64,000 bases of DNA from Serpentinimonas raichei (GTDB taxonomy: Bacteria; Pseudomonadota; Gammaproteobacteria; Burkholderiales; Burkholderiaceae_C), in contig NZ_AP014568.1 in assembly GCF_000828895.1 (NCBI RefSeq), forward strand, positions 1,371,858-1,435,857, given 5' to 3'. The notes beneath the pieces are model-generated. The model was not told where the DNA came from and ran no database searches. It worked only from the letters and a program-made list of their open reading frames with translations. Each line of letters starts with the position of its first letter. The stretch's first letter is position 1. Shown in pieces: positions 9,090 through 17,243 of this stretch. The translations under genes were made by a program, and so were the position numbers.

Positions 9090-9354
9090 ATGACCGATCT
9101 ACAAGCGCCTCAAGGCATCAACCCAGAAAGGAAAGTGAACGTGGTACTGACCCGTGATTTCAAGGTAACCGTAGCCGCGCGCGTGCAGAGCGATCCGGCC
9201 CTTTGCGCAGACGCTTCTGGACGAGGCCATCACCTTGATCTTCAATGGTGAACCTGAATCGGCCAAGCTGATCCTGCGGGATGTGACAGATAGCCAAGGT
9301 GACATCGCCCAGATACTTGTCCAGACCTCAGAATCTGAAAACCTCAGAACCTAA
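9090..9354 (+). pseudogene. Decayed antitoxin-like (HigA-type) regulator
   Basis: From ATG 9090 the frame gives VLTRDFKVTVAARVQSDPAL and then runs out of homology, stopping at 9251. In another frame from about 9200 the sequence continues FAQTLLDEAITLIFNGEPES, then AKLILRDV, to TAA 9352-9354. Joined, this matches the start of a family of addiction-module regulators (LTRDFKETVxARVxxDPAFxxALLxEA...ILRD). A frameshift near 9198 splits it, and the C-terminal helix-turn-helix expected in the family is missing. The end lies 6 bp from the parE stop, so it probably marks the right edge of the inserted McrBC segment. With 9040-9089, which holds nothing recognisable, this covers the gap between mcrC and parE. 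Confidence 0.6.
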
Positions 9355-9359
9355 AACCC

Positions 9360-11348
9360 TCAAAAATCGACCGCCACCGCATCGCCCGCGCGCTCCATCA
9401 GCGCCCGGCGCGCCGCCGCCTCACCTTTGCCCATCAACTGGCCGATGCGCGCCTCGGTCTGCAGCCAATCGAGTGCTCCCAGTTGCACCGGCAGCAGGCG
9501 GCGCGTGTCGGGGTTGAGCGTGGTGTCCCACAACTGCTCGGCGTTCATCTCGCCCAGGCCTTTGAAGCGGCTGATGCTGCATTTGTCGCGCGCCAGCCCG
9601 TCTTTGGCGCACTTGTCCAGAATCGCTTCCAGCTCGCCCTCATCCAGTGCATAGGCCTTGGCGGCGGGCTTTTTGCCGCGCGCGGGCACATCGACGCGGT
9701 ACAGCGGCGGGCGCGCCACATACACGTGCCCGGCCTCGACCAGGCGCGGGAAGTGGCGCAAAAACAGCGTCAAAAGCAGCACCTGGATGTGCGCGCCATC
9801 GACGTCGGCATCGGCCAAAATGCAGACCTTGCCGTAGCGCAGGCCGCTCAAATCGGCCTGATCGGCCAGCCCATGCGGATCGACCCCGATGGCCACCGCG
9901 ATGTCGTGGATTTCGGTGTTGGCGTACAGGCGCTCGCGCTCCACCTCCCAGGTGTTGAGCACCTTGCCGCGCAGCGGCAGCACCGCCTGGCATTCTTTGT
10001 CGCGCCCCATTTTGGCGCTGCCACCGGCCGAATCACCCTCGACCAAAAACAGCTCGTTGCGCGCCAGCTCGCGGCTCTCGCAGTCGGTGAGCTTGCCGGG
10101 CAGCACCGCCACCCCCGAGCCCTTGCGTTTTTCCACCTTCTGCGCCGCCTTCTGGCGGTTTTGCGCGGCGCGGATCACCAGCTCGGCCAGCTTCTTGCCG
10201 TGCGCCACGTGCTGGTTCAACCACAGCTCGAGCGCCGGCCGCAGCACCGAGCCGACCAGGCGCAGCGCGTCGCGCGAATTGAGCCGCTCCTTGATCTGGC
10301 CCTGGAACTGCGGGTCCAGCACCTTGGCCGAGAGCACGTAGCTGGCGCGCGCGTACACGTCTTCGGGCAGCAGCCGCACCCCTTTGGGCAGCAGCGCGTG
10401 CAGCTCGATGAAACCCTTGACGGCCTGGTACAGCCCGTCGCGCAAGCCGCTGTCGTGGGTACCGCCGGCGCTGGTGGGAATCAAATTGACGTAGCTCTCG
10501 CGCAGCGTGGCGCCCTCTTCGGTGAAGGCCACCGCCCAGGCCGCGCCCTCGCCCTCGGCAAAGCTCTCGTGCCCGGCGTCGGCATAGCCCGAACCCTCAA
10601 AGAGCGGGATCAGCGGCTCGGCGGGCAGGCTTTGCAACAGGTAGTCGCGCAGGCCGCCCTGGTACTGCCAGTGCAGGGTTTCGCCGCTGGCTTCTTGGAT
10701 TAGGCTCACGCTCAAGCCCGGCAGCAGCACCGCCTTGCTGCGCAGCAGGTGCTGCAACTCGGCCAGCGGCAGGGCGGCGGTGTCGAAATATTTGGGGTCG
10801 GGCCACAGGCGCACCGTGGTGCCCTGCTTGCGCGCGCCGGCCGGGGCCGCTTGCAGGCTCAAGGGTTCGAGCACGGCCCCATCGGCAAAGACCATGCGCG
10901 CTACCTGGCCGGCGCGGTAGCTGCTCACTTCGAGCCGGCTGGCTAGGGCGTTGCTCACGCTCACCCCGACTCCGTGCAGGCCGCCAGAAAAGCTGTAGGC
11001 ACCGCCGCTGCCCTTGTCGAACTTGCCACCGGCGTGCAAGCGCGTGAACACCAGCTCCAGCACCGGGGCCTGCTCCTCCGGGTGCAGCCCGTGCGGGATG
11101 CCGCGCCCCTCGTCTTCCACGCTCACCGAGCCGTCGCGGTGCAGGGTGAGGCGGATGCGCTTGCCGTAACCGGCCAAGGCTTCGTCGGCGGCGTTGTCGA
11201 GCACCTCCTGCACCACGTGCAAGGGGTTGTCGGTGCGGGTGTACATGCCAGGGCGCTGGCGCACCGGCTCCAGCCCTTTGAGCACGCGAATCGAGGATTC
11301 GGCGTAAGCGCCTGGGGTTGGGGTGGCGTTAGAAGGGGTGTCTGGCAT
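9360..11348 (-). CDS. parE: DNA topoisomerase IV subunit B
   Basis: ParE (662 residues) is the ATPase subunit of topoisomerase IV, which decatenates daughter chromosomes with ParC. The GHKL ATP site shows VVQEVLDNAADEA near residues 45-57, then EGRGIPHGLHPEE and a lid GGLHGVGVSVSNALA. The TOPRIM domain follows around residue 433 (LVEGDSAGGSAKMGRD and later DADVDGAHI). The start is ATG 11348 giving MPDTPSNATP. The frame is open far upstream, but that part is antisense to the next gene and has no family similarity. The partner parC is on the same strand about 49 kb away. The gene's 3' end abuts the McrBC island. Confidence 0.95.
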   Translation of the reverse strand: MPDTPSNATPTPGAYAESSIRVLKGLEPVRQRPGMYTRTDNPLHVVQEVLDNAADEALAGYGKRIRLTLHRDGSVSVEDEGRGIPHGLHPEEQAPVLELVFTRLHAGGKFDKGSGGAYSFSGGLHGVGVSVSNALASRLEVSSYRAGQVARMVFADGAVLEPLSLQAAPAGARKQGTTVRLWPDPKYFDTAALPLAELQHLLRSKAVLLPGLSVSLIQEASGETLHWQYQGGLRDYLLQSLPAEPLIPLFEGSGYADAGHESFAEGEGAAWAVAFTEEGATLRESYVNLIPTSAGGTHDSGLRDGLYQAVKGFIELHALLPKGVRLLPEDVYARASYVLSAKVLDPQFQGQIKERLNSRDALRLVGSVLRPALELWLNQHVAHGKKLAELVIRAAQNRQKAAQKVEKRKGSGVAVLPGKLTDCESRELARNELFLVEGDSAGGSAKMGRDKECQAVLPLRGKVLNTWEVERERLYANTEIHDIAVAIGVDPHGLADQADLSGLRYGKVCILADADVDGAHIQVLLLTLFLRHFPRLVEAGHVYVARPPLYRVDVPARGKKPAAKAYALDEGELEAILDKCAKDGLARDKCSISRFKGLGEMNAEQLWDTTLNPDTRRLLPVQLGALDWLQTEARIGQLMGKGEAAARRALMERAGDAVAVDF

Positions 11349-11444
11349 GGAGGCGCATTGTAGAGAGGCGGCCGCCTCCCTGCCTCCGCCCTTGGCTTGA
11401 TGCGCAAGGCTGCAAAGCGGCGCCAAATTGGTTACATTTACCCG

Positions 11445-12698
11445 ATGTCTGCGCCGCCACGCCCTGCCACCGCCGCCCACGCGCCGAGCCTGCCTATCGC
11501 CCAGGTGCTGCTCTGCGGCGCGGCCATCGTCATGCTGTCGATGGGCATCCGGCACGGTTTCGGGCTCTGGTTGCTGCCCATCACCGAGGCACAGGGCTGG
11601 ACGCGCGAGCATTTTTCTTGGGCGCTGGCGGTGCAAAACCTCTCGTGGGGGGTGTTTGGCATTTTTGCCGGCATGTTGGCCGACCGCTTCGGGGCCTTCA
11701 AGGTGCTGGTGCTGGGCGCGCTGCTGTACGCGCTCGGGCTGGTGGGCATGGCGCTCTCGACCACCCCGCTCATGTTCGCCCTCACCACCGGGGTGTTGAT
11801 CGGCGCGGCGCAGGCTGGCACCACCTTTGCCGTGATCTACGGCGTGATTGGCCGCCAGGTACCGGCCGAGCGCCGCTCCTGGGCCATGGGCGTGGCGGCG
11901 GCGGCGGGCTCCTTCGGCCAGTTTTTGCTGGTGCCGGTGGAGGGCTTCCTGATCCTCTCCTTTGGCTGGCAAGAAGCGCTGCTCATTTTGGCCGCTGCGG
12001 TGCTGTTGATCGCGCCGCTGGCCTGGGGCCTGCGCGAGCCCGGCTTTGCCGCTGGCCAAACCCAGCCGGTGCGCGAACAAAGCATCTGGCAAGCGCTGCG
12101 CGAAGCCAGCGCCTACCGCAGCTTTCAGTTGCTGATGGCGGGCTATTTCGTGTGCGGCTTCCAGGTGGTGTTCATCGGCGTGCACCTGCCGAGCTACCTC
12201 AAAGACCACAACCTGGAGCCGCACGTGGCCAGCACCGCGCTGGCGCTGATCGGGCTCTTCAATGTGCTGGGCACCTACGCCGCCGGGGTGCTTGGGCAGC
12301 GGCTGGCCAAGCGCAAAATCTTGGCCTTCATCTATTTGGCGCGCTCGCTGGCCATCACCCTGTTTCTGCTGGCCCCGCTCACGCCTTGGAGCGTGTATCT
12401 GTTTGCCGCCGTGATGGGGGTGTTGTGGCTCTCGACCGTGCCACCCACCAACGCGCTGGTGGCACAAATTTTTGGCGTGGCGCATTTGTCGATGCTGGGC
12501 GGCTTTGTGTTCTTTAGCCACCAGATCGGTAGCTTCCTCGGGGTTTGGCTCGGCGGCCTGCTGCACGACCAGACCGGCAGTTACGACATCGTCTGGGCGC
12601 TGGCCGTGGGCTTGGGGCTGGTGGCAGCGGCGCTGAACTGGCCGATCAACGAACAACCGATCCAGCGCGGGCCGCAGCGCGTCAAGGTGGCGGCATGA
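11445..12698 (+). CDS. MFS transporter
   Basis: A 417-residue major facilitator with about 12 hydrophobic helices. The loop 2-3 signature is present as GMLADRFGAFKVLVLG, and the second half shows GVLGQRLAKRKILAFIYL. The N-terminal part (RHGFGLWLLPITEAQGWTRE) resembles MCT/OFA-like carriers, whose substrates are monocarboxylates or dicarboxylates. That suggests an organic acid, but the substrate cannot be read from the sequence. It is divergent from parE, with starts 96 bp apart. Its stop overlaps the next small gene in ATGA, implying translational coupling. Confidence 0.9.
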   Translation: MSAPPRPATAAHAPSLPIAQVLLCGAAIVMLSMGIRHGFGLWLLPITEAQGWTREHFSWALAVQNLSWGVFGIFAGMLADRFGAFKVLVLGALLYALGLVGMALSTTPLMFALTTGVLIGAAQAGTTFAVIYGVIGRQVPAERRSWAMGVAAAAGSFGQFLLVPVEGFLILSFGWQEALLILAAAVLLIAPLAWGLREPGFAAGQTQPVREQSIWQALREASAYRSFQLLMAGYFVCGFQVVFIGVHLPSYLKDHNLEPHVASTALALIGLFNVLGTYAAGVLGQRLAKRKILAFIYLARSLAITLFLLAPLTPWSVYLFAAVMGVLWLSTVPPTNALVAQIFGVAHLSMLGGFVFFSHQIGSFLGVWLGGLLHDQTGSYDIVWALAVGLGLVAAALNWPINEQPIQRGPQRVKVAA

Positions 12699-12928
12699 AC
12701 CCGACGCTGCCAGACCAGAGCGGGACCGGCAACCTTGGCCGCATCCGCCTCTCCAGCCGGGCCATCCGGGCCATCCGGGCCATCCGGGCCATCCGGGTCT
12801 TGGGCGGCGTGGCCGGGCGCGTGTTGGCTTGGGCAGCGGTGGCGGCGCTGTTGCTGCTCACCTTCGACCTCTACACCCAACCCGACTTCCTGCTCAAGTT
12901 GTCCAACCAAATCTGGCTGTGTTTTTGA
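12695..12928 (+). CDS. Small single-span membrane protein with an AIR tandem repeat
   Basis: A 77-residue protein of unknown function. ATG 12695 overlaps the stop of the upstream MFS gene (ATGA). Residues about 23-34 are four copies of Ala-Ile-Arg, encoded by four perfect 9-bp repeats. A single hydrophobic helix follows (VLAWAAVAALLLLTFDLY), then an aromatic tail ending IWLCF. The tail and helix look like a short conserved membrane protein, while the repeat looks like a recent expansion. It is sandwiched between an MFS gene and a methyltransferase with almost no spacing, which supports a real gene in an operon. Confidence 0.6.
   Translation: MNPTLPDQSGTGNLGRIRLSSRAIRAIRAIRAIRVLGGVAGRVLAWAAVAALLLLTFDLYTQPDFLLKLSNQIWLCF
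12761..12796 (+). repeat. Four perfect 9-bp tandem repeats (GCCATCCGG)
   Basis: Four consecutive copies of GCCATCCGG, preceded by a degenerate partial copy, lie in frame within the small membrane protein gene. The period is a multiple of three, so copy-number change would lengthen or shorten the protein without shifting frame. Confidence 0.95.
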
Positions 12929-12930
12929 GC

Positions 12931-13581
12931 ATGCCGCCGCACCGCCCCCACGCCGCCCCCTCGGACTGGCTGCTGCGCTGGAGCCACCTGATCGGCCCCG
13001 AGCCCGACCCCGGCCGCACCGGCCAGACCGCCCCGGCCCCGCACGTGCTCGACCTCGCCTGCGGCCACGGGCGCCACAGCCGCTGGCTGGCGGCGCGGGG
13101 TTGCCAGATCACGGCGCTGGACCGCGACCCCGCTGCGCTGGCCGCTTTGGCCGATCTCTGCGCCCCAGTCACATCGGCACCCACCCCGGCCGGGCGGGTG
13201 CGCACCGTGCAAGCCGACCTGGAAAACGCGCCTTGGCCGCTGCCCGGTCAGCAATTCGACGCCGTGCTGGTGACCAACTACCTCTGGCGCCCGCTCTGGC
13301 CCGATCTGCTGGCCAGCCTGCGACCCGGCGCGCTGCTGATCGTCGAAACCTTTGCCCACGGCCAGGCGCGCATCGGCCGGCCCTCGCGGCCCGAATTTTT
13401 GCTGCAAAGCGGTGAGTTGCTGCGCCTGTGCCAAGGTCTGCAGGTGCTGGCTTTCGAGGACGGCTGGCTGCCCGAACCGGCGCGCTTCGTGCAACGCATC
13501 TGCGCCGTGCGCCCCCTACCCAGCGCCAGCGCACAGCCGGCGCGGTTTTTTTTGAATCCAGGCCTTGTGCAAGCCGATTGA
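12931..13581 (+). CDS. Class I SAM-dependent methyltransferase
   Basis: A 216-residue methyltransferase. Motif I is VLDLACGHGRHSRWLAARG near residues 35-55, followed by the acidic motif II ALDRDPAAL, motif III-like VQADLENAPWPLPGQQFDAVLVTNYLWRPL and motif GALLIVETFAHGQ. It belongs to the TehB/UbiE-like group of small-molecule methyltransferases. The substrate is unknown. ATG 12931 lies 2 bp after the stop of the small membrane protein gene. The stop codon (13579-13581) sits inside the 5' arm of a long inverted repeat. Confidence 0.85.
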   Translation: MPPHRPHAAPSDWLLRWSHLIGPEPDPGRTGQTAPAPHVLDLACGHGRHSRWLAARGCQITALDRDPAALAALADLCAPVTSAPTPAGRVRTVQADLENAPWPLPGQQFDAVLVTNYLWRPLWPDLLASLRPGALLIVETFAHGQARIGRPSRPEFLLQSGELLRLCQGLQVLAFEDGWLPEPARFVQRICAVRPLPSASAQPARFFLNPGLVQAD

Positions 13582-13615
13582 TCGGCCTCAACAGCGGCCT
13601 CAAGGCCGATCAATC
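13576..13615. terminator. Perfect 13-bp inverted repeat at the end of the methyltransferase gene
   Basis: GATTGATCGGCCT (13576-13588) and AGGCCGATCAATC (13603-13615) are exact complements with a 14-base loop. The stop codon is inside the left arm. A smaller CCCC-ATC-GGGG hairpin follows at 13616-13626. There is no T-run, so it is not a textbook intrinsic terminator. It more probably blocks 3' exonucleases or helps termination before dapA. Confidence 0.6.
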
Positions 13616-13658
13616 CCCCATCGGGGCTCGAGGCGACCCCAAGCCGCGCCAGGCTGGG

Positions 13659-13664
13659 TAGAAT
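13659..13664 (+). promoter_or_regulatory. Possible -10 of dapA
   Basis: TAGAAT within GGGTAGAATGCGG, 37 bp before the dapA start. No good -35 is visible at 16-18 bp. It is the only -10-like hexamer in this G+C-rich gap. Confidence 0.35.
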
Positions 13665-13701
13665 GCGGCTTTGATCCCCTGATTTCACCCCTTTAGCCCC
13701 T

Positions 13702-14598
13702 ATGACGAAACCGATCACTGCGCTCACTGGCAGCATCGTGGCCTTGGTCACCCCCATGCACCCCGATGGCAGCGTGGATTACGCCTGCCTGCGCCAGTTG
13801 ATCGACTGGCACATCGAGCAGGGCACCGACTGCATCGGCGTCGTCGGCACCACCGGCGAATCGCCCACCGTGAGCGTGCAGGAACACTGCGAGATCATCC
13901 GCGTGGCGGTCGAGCAGTCGGCCGGACGCCGCCCAATTTTGGCCGGCTGCGGCGCCAACTCCACCGCCGAAGCCATCGCGCTGGCGCGCTACGCCCAGCA
14001 AGTGGGGGCCGACTGCCAGTTGCAAGTCGTGCCCTACTACAACAAGCCCACCCAAGAAGGGCAGTACCAGCACTTCAAGGCCATCGCCGAGGCCTGTGGC
14101 GACCTGCCCATCATGCTCTACAACGTGCCCGGGCGCACGGTGGCCGACCTGCAACCCGAAACCGCGCTGCGGCTGGCCGAACTGCCCGGCATCTTTGGCA
14201 TCAAGGAAGCCAGCGGCAACATCGAGCGCGCCCAGTGGCTGATCCGCCAGGCGCCGACGGGTTTCAGCGTCTATTCGGGCGACGACCCCACCGCCGTGGC
14301 CCTGATGCTGTGTGGCGGCCGTGGCAACGTGAGCGTGACGGCCAACGTGGCCCCGCGCCTGATGCACGAATTGTGCGTGGCTGCCATCGCCGGCCAGGTG
14401 CAGCGCGCCATGGAAATCCAGATGCGCTTGCTGCCGCTGCACAAGCAGTTGTTCGTCGAACCCAACCCGATCCCGGTCAAATGGGCGCTGGAGCGCCTGG
14501 GCCGCTGCGGGGCAACCTTGCGCCTGCCCCTGACGCCACTGAGTGCCGACAAGTACCCGTTGGTGGAAAATGCCCTGCAAGAGGCCGGTCTGCTGTAA
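13702..14598 (+). CDS. dapA: 4-hydroxy-tetrahydrodipicolinate synthase
   Basis: DapA (298 residues) condenses pyruvate with aspartate semialdehyde, the first committed step to lysine and meso-diaminopimelate for peptidoglycan. The TIM-barrel catalytic set is complete: Thr51 in GTTGESPT, the Tyr in VVPYYNKP, Tyr140 and Arg145 in LYNVPGR, and the Schiff-base Lys168 in GIKEASGN. These match the E. coli residues with an offset of seven. bamC follows after 46 bp, a pairing (dapA-bamC) seen widely in proteobacteria. Confidence 0.97.
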   Translation: MTKPITALTGSIVALVTPMHPDGSVDYACLRQLIDWHIEQGTDCIGVVGTTGESPTVSVQEHCEIIRVAVEQSAGRRPILAGCGANSTAEAIALARYAQQVGADCQLQVVPYYNKPTQEGQYQHFKAIAEACGDLPIMLYNVPGRTVADLQPETALRLAELPGIFGIKEASGNIERAQWLIRQAPTGFSVYSGDDPTAVALMLCGGRGNVSVTANVAPRLMHELCVAAIAGQVQRAMEIQMRLLPLHKQLFVEPNPIPVKWALERLGRCGATLRLPLTPLSADKYPLVENALQEAGLL

Positions 14599-14644
14599 GC
14601 TGCGTCTCGCTGCCTTGCCCCGTCGTCGAATTCAAAGCCCACCC

Positions 14645-15781
14645 ATGAAACCCAGCCTCCTCGCCCCGACCCGCCGCACCGCCCTTGCCGCCAGCACCCT
14701 GCGCGCCAGCACCCTTGGCCTCGCGGCCGTGCTCGTTGCCGGTTGCTCGGTGCTCGAAGAAGACCGCATCGACTACCGCAGCGCGCGCCCAGCCGCCACG
14801 CTCGAGGTGCCACCCGACCTGACCCAGTTGCAGCGCGACAGCCGTTTCGTAGCCCCCGGCGCGGCCGTAACGGCAGCCGGTTTCCAGGCTGCTCAACCCG
14901 GCGTGGCCGCCGTGCCCACGGCAGCCGTGCAAGTGGGTGACGTGCGCATCGAACGCGCTGGCGACCAGCGCTGGCTGGTGGTGAACCGGCCACCCGAGCA
15001 ACTGTGGAGCCCAATCCGCGACTTCTGGCAGGAAAACGGCTTTTTCCTCACCCTCGACCAGCAGCAACTGGGCCTGATGGAGACCGACTGGGCCGAAAAC
15101 CGGGCCCTGATTCCGCAAGACATCATCCGCGCCACCTTGGGGCGCCTGTTCGACACCCTGTACTCCACCGGCGAGCGCGACCGCTTCCGCACCCGGCTCG
15201 AGCGCCGCGCCGACGGCGGCACCGAAATTTTCATCAGCCACCGCGGCATGATCGAACTCTTCAACGAACGCCGCGACGGCACGCTGTGGCAGCCGCGCCC
15301 CACCAACCACGAGCTCGAAGCCGAGTTTTTGCGCCGCCTCATGGTGCAGCTGGGTGTCACGCAGGAACAATCGCAGGCCTTGCTGGCTGCCGCCACCCCG
15401 GCGCAGCCGCTGGCCCGAATCGCTACGGTCAACAACTTGCCGGTGTTGCAACTCGATGAAGGCTTCGACCGCGCCTGGCGCCGCGTCGGGCTGGCGCTGG
15501 ACCGCACCGGCTTCACGGTGGAAGACCGCGACCGCGCCCAAGGCCTCTACTTTGTGCGCTTCGTGGCCCCCGACGCCACCGTGCAACGCGCCGAACCGGG
15601 TTTCTTGGGCCGCATTTTCGGCGGCGCACGCGCCGAGGCCGCAGCCCCCGAGCGCTACCGCATCGTGGTGCGCAGCACCGACAACCGCAGCACCGTCTCG
15701 GTGCTCGACCACGCCGGCCAGCCGGCCCCTGCGGCGGTGGCCCAGCGCATCGTGCAGGTATTGGCCGAGGATCTGAGGTAA
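14645..15781 (+). CDS. bamC: Outer membrane assembly lipoprotein BamC
   Basis: BamC (378 residues) is an accessory lipoprotein of the BAM complex that inserts beta-barrel proteins into the outer membrane. The signal peptide is of lipoprotein type, with LVAGC placing the acylated Cys at residue 34. The following segment EEDRIDYRSARPAATLEVPPDL is the unstructured region typical of BamC (IDY..A.....L.VPPDL). Two helix-grip-like domains follow. The call rests on that signature and on the position right after dapA. Confidence 0.92.
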   Translation: MKPSLLAPTRRTALAASTLRASTLGLAAVLVAGCSVLEEDRIDYRSARPAATLEVPPDLTQLQRDSRFVAPGAAVTAAGFQAAQPGVAAVPTAAVQVGDVRIERAGDQRWLVVNRPPEQLWSPIRDFWQENGFFLTLDQQQLGLMETDWAENRALIPQDIIRATLGRLFDTLYSTGERDRFRTRLERRADGGTEIFISHRGMIELFNERRDGTLWQPRPTNHELEAEFLRRLMVQLGVTQEQSQALLAAATPAQPLARIATVNNLPVLQLDEGFDRAWRRVGLALDRTGFTVEDRDRAQGLYFVRFVAPDATVQRAEPGFLGRIFGGARAEAAAPERYRIVVRSTDNRSTVSVLDHAGQPAPAAVAQRIVQVLAEDLR

Positions 15782-15854
15782 TTTACGCTCACCTGCGCCT
15801 TGCTCCCGGTCGGGTTTTGGCGGTCTGCTTGGCCGCCTGCCCTCCGCCTCGTGC

Positions 15855-17243
15855 ATGACCACCCCACTCCAGTCAGCCACAGAAGCTGAGTCCACCCTCA
15901 CCGGCATCGACCCCGGGCCGCATTGGAAGCTGCGTTACTGGTCGATCTTTTTTGGCCAGGCCTTGTCGCTCATCGGCTCGGCCATGACGCAGTTCGTGCT
16001 GCTGTGGTGGATCACCGACACCACCGGCAGCGTCTCGATGCTGGCCACGGCGGGCATCTTGGCTCTGCTGCCCTTCGCCTTGCTCAGCCCCATCGGCGGC
16101 GTGCTGGCCGACCGCTACAACCGGCGTTGGCTGATGGTGGTGGCCGACACCCTGGGGGCGCTGTGCATGGTGGTTTTGATCGCGCTCTTTTTGAGCGGGC
16201 GCATCGAAATCTGGCACATCTTTGTGATGGTGTTCATCCGCAGCGCGCTGCAGGCCATCCAATACCCGGCGGCCATCGCCAGCTTGGCCAATTTGGTGCC
16301 CGCGCATTTTCTGCCACGTGCCGTGGGCCTCAACCAGAGCCTGACCGGCATCATGACGGTGGCCGCCGCCCCGCTGGGGGCCTTTGCCATCAGCGTGCTG
16401 CCAATCGGCTGGGCGCTCGGCATCGACGTCTTCACCGCGGTGCTGGGCATCATCCCGTTGCTGATTTTCAGCATTGCCCAGCCGCGGCGTGCGCAGCGGC
16501 GCGAACACGGCTTTTTCGACACCCTGCGGCGCGATTTCGTGGAAGGCTTTAGGACCGTCTGGTCGATTCCGGGCTTGCGCAAACTCTACGCCCTGCTGGC
16601 CATGGTGGTGATGGTGGTGATGCCCTCCTTCACGCTGGTGATGCTGCTGATACGCAACCATTTTGGCGGCGGCGCGCCCGAGGTGGCGCTGATGGAGGGC
16701 CTGGCCGGGGCGGCCATGATCTTGGCCGGTCTGGTGGTGGCCGCTGTGGCGCCCAAGCGCCACATCCGTTGGGTGATCGGCGGCTTTTCCTTGTCGTGCT
16801 TCATGCTGGCGGCCACGGCCTTGCCCAACCCAGACTGGTTCGTGCTGGCGGTGCTGGCCTGGACGCTGAGCGGCTTTTTCTACATCATTGGCAACGCGCC
16901 GCTGTCCACCTTGCTGCTCAGCACCATCCCCAATCAGCTGCAAGGGCGCGCGTTGTCGCTCATGACCACCGTGGTGGCGCTGGCGGCGCCGGTCGGGCTG
17001 GCGCTGGCGGCGCCCTTGGGGGAACTGCTCGGCATTCGCGGCCTGTTCATTTTTATGGGCTTGACCGGGGGTTGCCTGGTGTTGCTGGGTTTGCTGTCCA
17101 AAGACATTCGAAGCCTGGATGTGTCCCGAACGCGCAGCCAAGGCCCAAAACGGGTGGAGCCCCACCCAGCCGAGGCCCCAGCGCTCAGTGAAACCGGCAA
17201 AACAGAACCCCAGCGCCCAATCAAGGGTGGGATTGAACCTTGA
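15855..17243 (+). CDS. MFS transporter of the DHA3 drug-efflux type
   Basis: A 462-residue carrier with about 12 membrane helices. Features of DHA3/EntS-like exporters are visible: YWSIFFGQALSLIGSAMTQFVLLWWITD at the start, GGVLADRYNRRWLMVVAD in loop 2-3, and RGLFIFMGLTGGCLVLLGLL near the end. The tail beyond about residue 425 is polar and Pro-rich. The substrate is unknown, and the relatives export siderophores, macrolides or other hydrophobic compounds. Its last 23 bp overlap the 3' end of the convergent apbC gene. Confidence 0.88.
   Translation: MTTPLQSATEAESTLTGIDPGPHWKLRYWSIFFGQALSLIGSAMTQFVLLWWITDTTGSVSMLATAGILALLPFALLSPIGGVLADRYNRRWLMVVADTLGALCMVVLIALFLSGRIEIWHIFVMVFIRSALQAIQYPAAIASLANLVPAHFLPRAVGLNQSLTGIMTVAAAPLGAFAISVLPIGWALGIDVFTAVLGIIPLLIFSIAQPRRAQRREHGFFDTLRRDFVEGFRTVWSIPGLRKLYALLAMVVMVVMPSFTLVMLLIRNHFGGGAPEVALMEGLAGAAMILAGLVVAAVAPKRHIRWVIGGFSLSCFMLAATALPNPDWFVLAVLAWTLSGFFYIIGNAPLSTLLLSTIPNQLQGRALSLMTTVVALAAPVGLALAAPLGELLGIRGLFIFMGLTGGCLVLLGLLSKDIRSLDVSRTRSQGPKRVEPHPAEAPALSETGKTEPQRPIKGGIEP

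Noticed and set aside
9483..10703. Long open frames antisense to parE and, similarly, to metG (19167-20681), apbC (17119-18342), etc.
   Set aside because: They mirror the codon pattern of the real genes in high-GC DNA, are rich in Arg, Ala, Gly and His, and show no domain. The opposite strand has clear family motifs.
11349..12656. Upstream extension of parE to 1098 codons
   Set aside because: The extra part is antisense to the MFS gene and lacks any similarity to ParE. ATG 11348 gives the standard length.
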